Shown piece by piece: positions 1 to 5,306 of a stretch of DNA of 8,972 bases. The number at the start of each line of letters is the position of its first letter. Position 1 is the first letter of the stretch. The DNA is from an uncultured Frankiales bacterium. Its GTDB lineage: Bacteria; Actinomycetota; Actinomycetes; Mycobacteriales; SCTD01. The stretch is from NCBI GenBank assembly GCA_946479905.1, contig CAMLIA010000176.1:1-8972 (forward strand), written 5' to 3'. Both the position numbers and the translations under genes were made by a program. A model generated the notes under the pieces. The model did no database searches and was not told where the DNA came from. It saw only the letters and a list, made by a program, of their open reading frames with translations.

Positions 1-599
1 CGGTGATGGGCATGCTGCGCATGCTGGACCGCCGCGACGCCATGCCGGACGTCGTGCTCGTGCACTCGGCCAAGCACGAGGCGGACGCGCTGTTCCGCAA
101 GGAGCTGCACGCGCTCTCGGAGCGCCACGACGCGTTCCGGCTGCACGAGCAGATGACCGACAGCATGGGGCTGCTGAAGCTCGAGCAGCTCGCCTCGCTG
201 GTCCCGGACTGGGCCGAGCGGGAGACGTGGGCCTGCGGGCCGCCGGCGATGCTCGACGACGCCGAGCGGCTCTGGAAGCGCTCCCACCTCACCGGCCGCC
301 TGCACGTCGAGCGGTTCTCGGTGCAGCTCGACGGCGCCGGCGGCGAGGGGGGCACCGTCACCTTCGGACCCGGCGGCAAGACCGCAGCGGTCGACGGCGC
401 GACCCCGCTGCTCGAGGCCGGTGAGGCGGCGGGCGTGCAGCTGCCCTTCGGCTGCCGCATGGGCATCTGCCAGAGCTGCGTCGTCCCCCTGGTGGCCGGG
501 TCGGTGCGCGACCTGCGCAACGGCACGGTCCACTCCGAGGGCGACCGCATCCAGACCTGCATCAGCGCTGCCGCGGGCGACTGCGTGCTCGGCGTCTGA
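1..599 (+). CDS. Ferredoxin reductase with C-terminal 2Fe-2S domain (5' end outside window), partner of desaturase A
   Basis: This is the C-terminal 198 residues of an FAD/NAD(P)H oxidoreductase. The reading frame is open to the window edge, so the real start lies upstream. The fragment begins in the NAD(P)H-binding domain (it aligns with the GVTPAMGML segment of the second reductase in this window) and contains WACGPPAML, typical of this domain's end. A plant-type ferredoxin domain follows, with cysteines at fragment residues 151, 156, 159 and 186 (C-x4-C-x2-C-x26-C), the 2Fe-2S ligands. The family moves electrons from NAD(P)H through FAD and 2Fe-2S to a membrane desaturase; Rv3230c does this for DesA3 in M. 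tuberculosis. The desaturase gene starts 28 bp downstream on the same strand, so the two are probably one operon. A 13-bp palindromic word lies inside the gene at 380-392. The family call is secure; the partnership is inferred from context. Confidence 0.9.
   Translation, partial: VMGMLRMLDRRDAMPDVVLVHSAKHEADALFRKELHALSERHDAFRLHEQMTDSMGLLKLEQLASLVPDWAERETWACGPPAMLDDAERLWKRSHLTGRLHVERFSVQLDGAGGEGGTVTFGPGGKTAAVDGATPLLEAGEAAGVQLPFGCRMGICQSCVVPLVAGSVRDLRNGTVHSEGDRIQTCISAAAGDCVLGV
380..392. repeat. 13-bp palindromic word GACCGCAGCGGTC, copy 1
   Basis: This is a perfect 6-bp inverted repeat around a central A. It lies in the reductase gene, in the linker before the 2Fe-2S cysteines, and encodes Thr-Ala-Ala-Val. 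The same 13 bases occur at 4167-4179 and 5674-5686. The flanking bases differ between copies, so the conserved unit is exactly these 13 bases. Confidence 0.7.
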
Positions 600-627
600 C
601 CACATCCCGTCCGAACCGAGGAGATCC

Positions 628-1782
628 ATGGCTGTCAGCGACATCAAGGCGTTCGCGCACCTCACCGACGCCGACGTGGAGGCGCTCGGTCGTGAGCTCG
701 ACGCGCTCCGGCGCGACGTCGAGGAGAGCCGCGGTGAGGCGGACGCGACGTACATCAGGCGGGCCATCGCCCTGCAGCGCGGCCTCGCGGCCGGCGGCCG
801 GGTCACGCTGTTCGCGAGCAGCTTCCCGCCCGCCTGGGTCGCCGGCACCGCCATGCTCGGTCTCGCGAAGATCATCGAGAACATGGAGCTCGGGCACAAC
901 GTCATCCACGGCCAGTGGGACTGGATGAACGACCCGGAGATCCACTCCAGCACCTGGGAGTGGGACACCGCCTGCCCCTCGGAGCAGTGGAAGCACAGCC
1001 ACAACTACGTGCACCACAAGTACACGAACATCGTCGGCAAGGACAACGACGTCGGCTACGGCATCCTGCGCATCACCCGTGACCAGAAGTGGAACCCGGT
1101 CAACCTGGGCCAGCCCGTCTACAACGCGCTGCTCGCCACCTTCTTCCAGTGGGGCGTCGCGCTGCACGACCTGGACCTCGAGGCGATCCGCAAGGGCAAG
1201 AAGGACAAGCGGACCACGCTGCGCCAGCTCAAGCAGATCGGGCGCAAGGTCGGCCGCCAGGTCGGCAAGGACTACGTGCTGTTCCCGCTGCTCACCGGAC
1301 CGCAGTTCCTGTCGACCGTGACCGCCAACGCGACGGCGAACCTCATGCGCAACCTGTGGTCGTACACGGTGATCTTCTGCGGCCACTTCCCCGACGGCGC
1401 CGAGAAGTTCACGCCTGAGCACCTCGAGGACGAGACGCCGCACGAGTGGTACCTGCGGCAGATGCTGGGCTCCGCGAACTTCCGCGCCGGCAAGGTCCTG
1501 GCCTTCCTCTCCGGCAACCTCTGCTACCAGATCGAGCACCACCTGTTCCCGGACCTGCCGTCCAACAGGTACGCCGAGATGTCAGTGCGGGTGCGCGAGA
1601 TCTGCGACCGCTACCAGCTGCCGTACACCACGGGTTCGCTCGCGGCTCAGTACGGCAAGACGCTGCGGACCATCTGGAAGCTCGCGCTCCCGGACCGCTT
1701 CCTGACGGCGACGGCCGACGCCGCGCCCGAGACGGCCTCGGAGCGCGGCGGGACGGTCCAGCAGCTGCGCCTCGCGGGCTAA
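628..1782 (+). CDS. desA3: Membrane fatty acyl-CoA desaturase, DesA3-like (desaturase A)
   Basis: This 384-residue membrane desaturase probably introduces a cis double bond into a saturated acyl chain; DesA3 of M. tuberculosis makes oleoyl from stearoyl-CoA. The three di-iron histidine boxes are visible: HNVIH (90-94), HSHNYVHH (123-130) and QIEHH (301-305). Hydrophobic stretches lie near residues 59-80 and 164-180, with others before box 3. The text between boxes and the C-terminal LPYTTGS, QYGKT and APETxSER segments match DesA3 as I remember it, but the tail is shorter than in the 427-residue mycobacterial protein. The start at 628 is set by a GAGGAGA ribosome binding site at 618-624. It follows its reductase partner by 28 bp. 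The protein ends in LAG, near the C-terminal LAA reported to drive DesA3 turnover. Its stop codon overlaps that of the convergent desaturase B. Substrate and regiospecificity are inferred. Confidence 0.93.
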   Translation: MAVSDIKAFAHLTDADVEALGRELDALRRDVEESRGEADATYIRRAIALQRGLAAGGRVTLFASSFPPAWVAGTAMLGLAKIIENMELGHNVIHGQWDWMNDPEIHSSTWEWDTACPSEQWKHSHNYVHHKYTNIVGKDNDVGYGILRITRDQKWNPVNLGQPVYNALLATFFQWGVALHDLDLEAIRKGKKDKRTTLRQLKQIGRKVGRQVGKDYVLFPLLTGPQFLSTVTANATANLMRNLWSYTVIFCGHFPDGAEKFTPEHLEDETPHEWYLRQMLGSANFRAGKVLAFLSGNLCYQIEHHLFPDLPSNRYAEMSVRVREICDRYQLPYTTGSLAAQYGKTLRTIWKLALPDRFLTATADAAPETASERGGTVQQLRLAG

Positions 1783-2888
1783 GCGGCCTGCTTGGTGCTG
1801 GTCGTGAGCTGCTTGGGGTGCGGCGGCTGCTGGGCCGGCGGCAGCGACATCTTGGCGAGCTTCAGCCACACCTGGGCGAGCTGCTTGGGCAGCGGCCCGC
1901 TGACGTACGGCAGGTCGTAGCGCTCGCAGAGCTCGCGCACCCGCGGCGAGATCTCGGCGTACCTGTTCGACGGCAGGTCGGGGAACAGGTGGTGCTCGAT
2001 CTGGAAGCTCAGCTGACCGGTCATGAGGTGGAAGAGCTTGCCGCCGTCGAGGTTGGCCGAGCCGAGCAGCTGCCGGACGTACCAGCCGCCACGGGTCTCG
2101 TCCTTGGTCTCCTCGATCGTGAACTCCTGCACGTCGTCCGGGAAGTGCCCGCAGAAGATGACCGAGTGCGTCCACACGTTGCGGACGACGTTGGCCGTGA
2201 CGTTCGCGGCGAGCGTCGTCGCGGCGGACGGTCCGGAGAGCAGCGGCCAGACGACCAGGTCCTTCACGACCTGCGGCTTGACCTTCTTCCAGACCTTCTT
2301 GAGGTGGCTCTTGATCTCGGCGGCAGGCATCTTGCCCGTGAAGGCCTTGCCGATCTCCATGTCGTAGAGGGCGATGCCGTACTCGAACATGAACATCAGG
2401 GCGATGTTCATCGGCACCTGCGCGACGTGGTACTTGTACCAGCGCTGGTCGGGCGAGATGCGCAGCAGCTGGTACCCGAGGTCGCGGTCCATCCCGACGA
2501 TGTTGGTGTAGGTGTGGTGCAGGTAGTTGTGGGTGTGCTTCCAGTCCGCGGCGGGCGTGACGTTGTCCCAGTCCCAGGTGGTCGAGTGGATCTCCGGGTC
2601 GCGCATCCAGTCCCACTGGCCGTGCAGGATGTTGTGCCCGAGCTCCATGTTCTCGAGGATCTTCGCGACGCTGAGCATGGTCGTCCCGGCGAGCCAGGCC
2701 GGCGGGAAGATGCTGGCCAGCAAGGTGATCCGCGCGCCGGTCTCCAGGGCGCGGTGGCCCCGGATGACCTTCTTGATGTAGGCGCGGTCGGACTCGCCGC
2801 GGGAGGCGATGACCTCGTCGCGGATCGCGTCGAGCTCGCGGCCGATGGCCTCGATGTCGGTGGGGCTGAGGTGTGCGGGCAGAGGCAT
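1779..2888 (-). CDS. Membrane fatty acyl-CoA desaturase, paralogue (desaturase B)
   Basis: This 369-residue desaturase is a diverged paralogue of the convergent one. It aligns without gaps from before box 1 through box 3, with about 43 of 60 residues identical around boxes 1 and 2. The histidine boxes are HNILH (85-89), HTHNYLHH (118-125) and QIEHH (296-300), so the di-iron site looks intact. The membrane-facing segments between boxes 2 and 3 and the C-terminus differ most, suggesting a different chain length, position or partner preference (inference). The C-terminus is Pro/Gln-rich and ends QAA; it lacks the APETxSER tail of desaturase A. The ATG at 2888 is chosen because AGGGAG (2900-2895) lies about 6 bases upstream. 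That site overlaps the stop of the reductase gene 10 bp upstream, so the two are probably co-transcribed and translationally linked. The TAG stop overlaps the TAA of desaturase A. Confidence 0.92.
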   Translation of the reverse strand: MPLPAHLSPTDIEAIGRELDAIRDEVIASRGESDRAYIKKVIRGHRALETGARITLLASIFPPAWLAGTTMLSVAKILENMELGHNILHGQWDWMRDPEIHSTTWDWDNVTPAADWKHTHNYLHHTYTNIVGMDRDLGYQLLRISPDQRWYKYHVAQVPMNIALMFMFEYGIALYDMEIGKAFTGKMPAAEIKSHLKKVWKKVKPQVVKDLVVWPLLSGPSAATTLAANVTANVVRNVWTHSVIFCGHFPDDVQEFTIEETKDETRGGWYVRQLLGSANLDGGKLFHLMTGQLSFQIEHHLFPDLPSNRYAEISPRVRELCERYDLPYVSGPLPKQLAQVWLKLAKMSLPPAQQPPHPKQLTTSTKQAA

Positions 2889-2898
2889 GAGTGACTCC

Positions 2899-3873
2899 CT
2901 AGACGTCGAGCGAGCAGTCGCCCGCGGGCGTGGAGATGCAGGTCTGGACCAGGTGGCCGGGCTCGCCGTGGACCTCGCCGGTGCGCACGTCGCGGACCTG
3001 GCCGGCGAGCAGGGGGACGACGCAGCCGTAGCAGATGCCCATCCGGCAGCCGCTGGGCATGAGCACCCCGGCGTCCTCACCGGCGGTCAGCAGGGTCTGG
3101 TCGGTGTGCGTGCTGGTGCCGCCGCGGGCGAAGGTCACGGTTCCGGAGGAGCCGCCGCCGACCGCTGGAGGGGTGAAGCGCTCGACGTGCAGCCGGTGCG
3201 CCAGACCGCTTGTCTCCCAGCGGTTCTCGATCGCGGCCAGCAGCCCTGCCGGCCCGCAGGCCCAGGTGTCGCGGCTGCGCCAGTCCGGCACCAGGTCGTC
3301 GAGCCGGTCCAGGTCGAGCACACCGGCGGTGTCGTCGTGGTGCTCGAGGAAGCGGTGCCCCAGGGCGCGCAGCTCGGCGCCGAAGATGACCTGGTCCCGG
3401 GAGGGCGCGACGTGCAGGTGGGTGACGTCGGGGAGCTGGCCGCGGAAGGCGCGCAGCATCCCCATCGCCGGCGTGACACCGGAACCGGCGGTGAGGAACA
3501 GCGCGGGCCCGCGGTCGGCCCAGGTGAAGTCGCCCTCGGCGGGCCTGATCCGCAGGACGGCGCCGGGGCGCAGGCCCGTGAGGTGGGACGAGACGAGCCC
3601 CAGCGCCTTGACGGTGATCGACACCCGGTCGGGATCGGTCAGGGAGTAGGTGCGCCAGTGGAGGACGCCGTCGATCTCGACGCCGACGCCGACGTACTGC
3701 CCGGCGAGGTGGCCCGACCAGCGCGCGGGCTTCAGCACGATCGTCGCCGCGCCGGCGGCTTCCGGGGTCACCGACACGACGCGGGCGCGCAGCTCGCGCG
3801 CCCACAGCGGGTTCACCAGGGTCGCGAAGTCCTGCGGCAGGAAGGGGGTGGTGGCGCTGGCGAGCAGTCCCAC
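2899..3873 (-). CDS. Ferredoxin reductase with C-terminal 2Fe-2S domain, partner of desaturase B
   Basis: This complete 324-residue flavin-dependent oxidoreductase probably supplies electrons from NAD(P)H to desaturase B at the membrane. In order it shows an FAD domain with RTYSLT at 74-79, an NAD(P)H domain with TAGSGVTPAMGML starting at 128 and WACGP at 204-208, and a plant-type 2Fe-2S domain with C276, C281, C284 and C312 (C-x4-C-x2-C-x27-C). It is paralogous to the fragment at 1-599, from which it differs most in the linker before the iron-sulfur domain. The frame is open to 4029, but the GTG at 3873 is preferred because AAGGAGAA (3885-3878) lies 4 bases upstream, and the residues upstream of it are arginine-rich and read through repeat DNA. 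The desaturase start is 10 bp after its stop. Tandem 15-bp repeats lie at its promoter position. Family certain; the electron acceptor is inferred. Confidence 0.92.
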   Translation of the reverse strand: MGLLASATTPFLPQDFATLVNPLWARELRARVVSVTPEAAGAATIVLKPARWSGHLAGQYVGVGVEIDGVLHWRTYSLTDPDRVSITVKALGLVSSHLTGLRPGAVLRIRPAEGDFTWADRGPALFLTAGSGVTPAMGMLRAFRGQLPDVTHLHVAPSRDQVIFGAELRALGHRFLEHHDDTAGVLDLDRLDDLVPDWRSRDTWACGPAGLLAAIENRWETSGLAHRLHVERFTPPAVGGGSSGTVTFARGGTSTHTDQTLLTAGEDAGVLMPSGCRMGICYGCVVPLLAGQVRDVRTGEVHGEPGHLVQTCISTPAGDCSLDV

Positions 3874-3877
3874 GGCC

Positions 3878-3885
3878 TTCTCCTT
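3878..3885 (-). promoter_or_regulatory. Ribosome binding site fixing a GTG start
   Basis: On the minus strand this reads AAGGAGAA, a strong Shine-Dalgarno match 4 bases before the GTG at 3873. It is the main reason to reject the longer open frame reaching 4029. Its upstream end touches the first 15-bp repeat unit. Confidence 0.75.
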
Positions 3886-3928
3886 ACGTTTCGGTAGGTT
3901 ACGTGATCGTAGGTTACGCAACCGTAGG
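3884..3928. repeat. Three tandem 15-bp repeats, probable operator of reductase-desaturase module B
   Basis: Three back-to-back 15-bp units start at 3884, 3899 and 3914. Each reads TTACG-N5-GTAGG with both flanks exactly conserved and the five middle bases variable (TTTCG, TGATC, CAACC). Each junction also forms a small palindrome, best as CGTA-GGT-TACG at 3908-3918. The array ends next to the ribosome binding site of the minus-strand reductase, where the promoter should lie. A bound protein, for example a TetR-family repressor responding to acyl-CoA, would block transcription of module B. The repeat is directly seen; the regulator and its family are inference. Confidence 0.65.
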
Positions 3929-3975
3929 TAGATGCGCCAGGGGTCGCTCGTGTGACGCCCATGACACCCCCAGTC

Positions 3976-3995
3976 AGCTCCCAGGAAGCTCCCAG
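3976..3995. promoter_or_regulatory. 11-bp-spaced direct repeat, possible OmpR/PhoB-type response-regulator site
   Basis: AGCTCCCAG occurs at 3976-3984 and again at 3987-3995, exactly 11 bp apart. A weaker third copy (CCCCCAG at 3967-3973) is in the same phase. One-turn direct repeats are the usual target of OmpR/PhoB-family response regulators. The array ends 22 bp before the ATG at 4018. If that gene is leaderless, the repeats cover about -42 to -23, overlapping the -35 region. No cognate regulator is encoded in the window. Confidence 0.5.
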
Positions 3996-4017
3996 ACGCG
4001 GCGGGCACCGTGAGGTC

Positions 4018-4332
4018 ATGGACGGACACAGCGACGGACTCAGCAAGGCGACGACGGAGAGCCGCGCCCGCGGTCAGCGCAAGGTGGTGGCCGTCTCGGC
4101 GGCCGCCGGGGCGGCTGCCCTCGCGGCGACCGGCCTGCTCACGGTCGGGCTCGGCACCGGCGCCGAGACCGCAGCGGTCAGCACCGTCTCGACGACCACG
4201 ACCACGACCACCGGCACGACCACGCCGACGACGACCGGCACGACGACAGGGACGACCACCGGCAGCACCGCTGCCTCGGGCTCGGCGTCCCGCGGCAGCA
4301 GCGCCCCGGTGGCGAGCTCAGGCGGTTCCTGA
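4018..4332 (+). CDS. Small Thr-rich single-pass membrane or secreted protein
   Basis: I do not recognise this 104-residue protein. It has a basic N-terminus (RARGQRK at 16-22), one hydrophobic Ala/Gly/Leu/Val-rich segment at about 23-46, then a tail composed almost only of Thr, Gly, Ser, Ala and Pro (TTTTTTTG, PTTTG and GTTTG runs). This suggests a signal anchor or signal peptide with an extracellular, possibly O-mannosylated, stalk. There is no cysteine. The start is uncertain: no good ribosome binding site precedes the ATG, and the frame is open to a GTG at 3952. The ATG is preferred because of the 11-bp direct repeats upstream and because it places a basic stretch before the membrane segment. 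It may be leaderless. It lies divergent to module B and convergent with the gene at 4796-4338. That it is a real gene rests on the organised topology and the apparent promoter. Confidence 0.6.
   Translation: MDGHSDGLSKATTESRARGQRKVVAVSAAAGAAALAATGLLTVGLGTGAETAAVSTVSTTTTTTTGTTTPTTTGTTTGTTTGSTAASGSASRGSSAPVASSGGS
4167..4179. repeat. 13-bp palindromic word GACCGCAGCGGTC, copy 2
   Basis: This copy is identical to those at 380-392 and 5674-5686. It lies just after the hydrophobic segment of the Thr-rich protein and again reads Thr-Ala-Ala-Val in frame. Confidence 0.7.
4191..4266 (+). repeat. Low-complexity ACG/ACC trinucleotide tract
   Basis: This tract is mostly ACG and ACC Thr codons interrupted by GGC and CCG, encoding the Thr-rich stalk. 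It may vary in length between strains by slippage or recombination, always in multiples of three, so the reading frame would be kept. Confidence 0.7.
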
Positions 4333-4334
4333 GC
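4316..4334. terminator. Hairpin at the stop of the Thr-rich gene, possible terminator
   Basis: GCTCAGG (4316-4322) and CCTGAGC (4328-4334) form a perfect 7-bp stem with a 5-base loop spanning the TGA stop at 4330-4332. An alternative stem follows (CTGAGC/GCTCAG, 4329-4341). There is no T-tract, as often in high-GC actinobacteria. It sits between two converging genes whose stops are 5 bp apart. Confidence 0.35.
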
Positions 4335-4337
4335 CGC

Positions 4338-4796
4338 TCAGCTGACCCGGGCGTCGTGCGCGCGGCGCGGGAGCGGGACCACCCCGGAGCCCGTCGGTCG
4401 CTGGCCCGCCAGCGAGAGCACCAGGTCGAGCAGCGTCTGGGTCGTCAGCCCGGCGCGCACCCCCTTCGCCGTGAGCAGCACCCGGTAGACGGTGACGCTG
4501 CCCTCGGCAGGGACGTCCCACGACCAGTCGACGGACCCCAGGTGCTCGGCGGTGCCGACCCTGCCGCCCAGCCCGTTCCACGGCCCGTCCCAGAGCTGCA
4601 CCCCGGCAGGGCCGGGGGAGAAGCAGCCGCCGACGGACACGTCCTGGGCGCGGGCGGCGGCGAGCAGCGTCCGGGCGTCCTCGCAGCTGAGCACGACGTC
4701 CTCGTGCTCCTCCGTGCGCATCTCGCGCTGCGTCAGGCGGAAGGAGCGGTGCTGGGGCGAGCCCGGGAGGTAGACCGTGTGCGCCGTCATGGTCAT
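4338..4796 (-). CDS. Hypothetical protein, 152 residues, no recognised domain
   Basis: I do not recognise this protein. It looks soluble: there is no long hydrophobic segment, and the composition is mixed with several Trp (DGPWNG, SVDWSWDVP). It contains two cysteines (in VLSCEDA and GGCFSPG). The early part is charged (QREMRTEEHED) and the later part (SVTVYRVLLTAKGVRAGL) looks like beta-strand and helix of a compact alpha/beta domain. Two ATG codons, at 4796 and 4790, could start it, and neither has a good ribosome binding site (only GAG at 4802-4800). The longer form is given. It diverges from the repeat-protein gene at 4863 across a 66-bp spacer and converges on the Thr-rich gene. Reality is supported by a balanced composition, unlike the Arg/Pro/Ala-rich shadow frames opposite. 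Function unknown. Confidence 0.65.
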   Translation of the reverse strand: MTMTAHTVYLPGSPQHRSFRLTQREMRTEEHEDVVLSCEDARTLLAAARAQDVSVGGCFSPGPAGVQLWDGPWNGLGGRVGTAEHLGSVDWSWDVPAEGSVTVYRVLLTAKGVRAGLTTQTLLDLVLSLAGQRPTGSGVVPLPRRAHDARVS

Positions 4797-4862
4797 GATC
4801 TCGACCGTGGCGTTGTGCACGAGTGGCACCCGAATGAGTGAACAGACAGGCAGAATGGCCCG

Positions 4863-5306
4863 GTGCCCGCCCGATCGCAGTACTCCGACGAGGCCATCAT
4901 CATCGGCCTGCGCGTCAAGTCGGTCGAGCGGGGCCGCAAGACCGGCGCGGCCGGCATGGTGCCGATCACCGCGAGCTGGTGGGACCTGCACCGGGACCGC
5001 AAGAACCACCCGCCCTCGCCGACGGTGATGCGTCGCTTCGGCAGCTGGAGCAAGGCCTGCGAGGCCGCCGGGGTCCCCATCCGCGAGCTGGGCGAGGTCG
5101 GGCGCCCGCAGAAGTGGTCCGACCAGGAGATGCTCGCGGTGCTCGCGGAGTTCCTCGACGCCCCGCGGCGCAAGGACAAGACCTTCGCGGCGTACGCCGA
5201 GTGGGCCCGGCTGCGCAAGGCCCGGCCCTCCGGTGCCGCGCTGCTCAAGCGGTTCGGCAGCTGGAACCGCGCGAAGGACCTCGCGACGGCCCTCGCGCAG
5301 GGATGA
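4863..5306 (+). CDS. Stand-alone protein of two homing-endonuclease-associated (HNH_repeat) domains
   Basis: This 147-residue basic protein consists of two copies of a helical repeat known as the homing endonuclease associated repeat. Copy 1 spans about 7-71, with YSDEAII near its start and MRRFGSWSKACEAAG at 56-70. Copy 2 spans about 85-142, with WSDQEML at its start and LKRFGSWNRAKDLA at 128-141. The RFGSW motif and the preceding Pro-Ser (PSP, RPSG) are the diagnostic features. The repeat is usually found beside HNH nuclease domains and is thought to bind DNA. Here no HNH, GIY-YIG or LAGLIDADG motif is visible, so it is more likely a DNA-binding or regulatory protein than a nuclease. GTG 4863 is the first start after the in-frame stop at 4839. 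It has no good ribosome binding site, but CAGAAT at 4851-4856 could be the -10 box of a leaderless transcript. It overlaps the next gene by 4 bp (ATGA). Confidence 0.8.
   Translation: MPARSQYSDEAIIIGLRVKSVERGRKTGAAGMVPITASWWDLHRDRKNHPPSPTVMRRFGSWSKACEAAGVPIRELGEVGRPQKWSDQEMLAVLAEFLDAPRRKDKTFAAYAEWARLRKARPSGAALLKRFGSWNRAKDLATALAQG

Noticed and set aside
1783..1800. Terminator between the converging desaturases
   Set aside because: The stops overlap, and I find no inverted repeat with stem strength in the adjoining bases.
1446..2894. Long plus-strand open frame (482 codons) running across both desaturase genes
   Set aside because: Its translation is Arg/Gly/Val/Asp-rich and of low complexity, and it is a high-GC shadow of two clear desaturases with intact histidine boxes.
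3884..3928. 15-bp tandem repeats as a CRISPR-like array or minisatellite
   Set aside because: The units are far too short and have only five variable bases. Their place at a promoter fits an operator better.
3952..4017. Earlier GTG or ATG starts for the Thr-rich protein
   Set aside because: They would place the 11-bp direct repeats inside the gene and move the basic stretch away from the N-terminus; not excluded, only less likely.
3874..4029. N-terminal extension of the second reductase by 52 residues
   Set aside because: A strong AAGGAGAA site precedes the GTG at 3873. The extension is Arg-rich, has no match to the family, and is read through 15-bp repeats and the opposite gene's upstream region.
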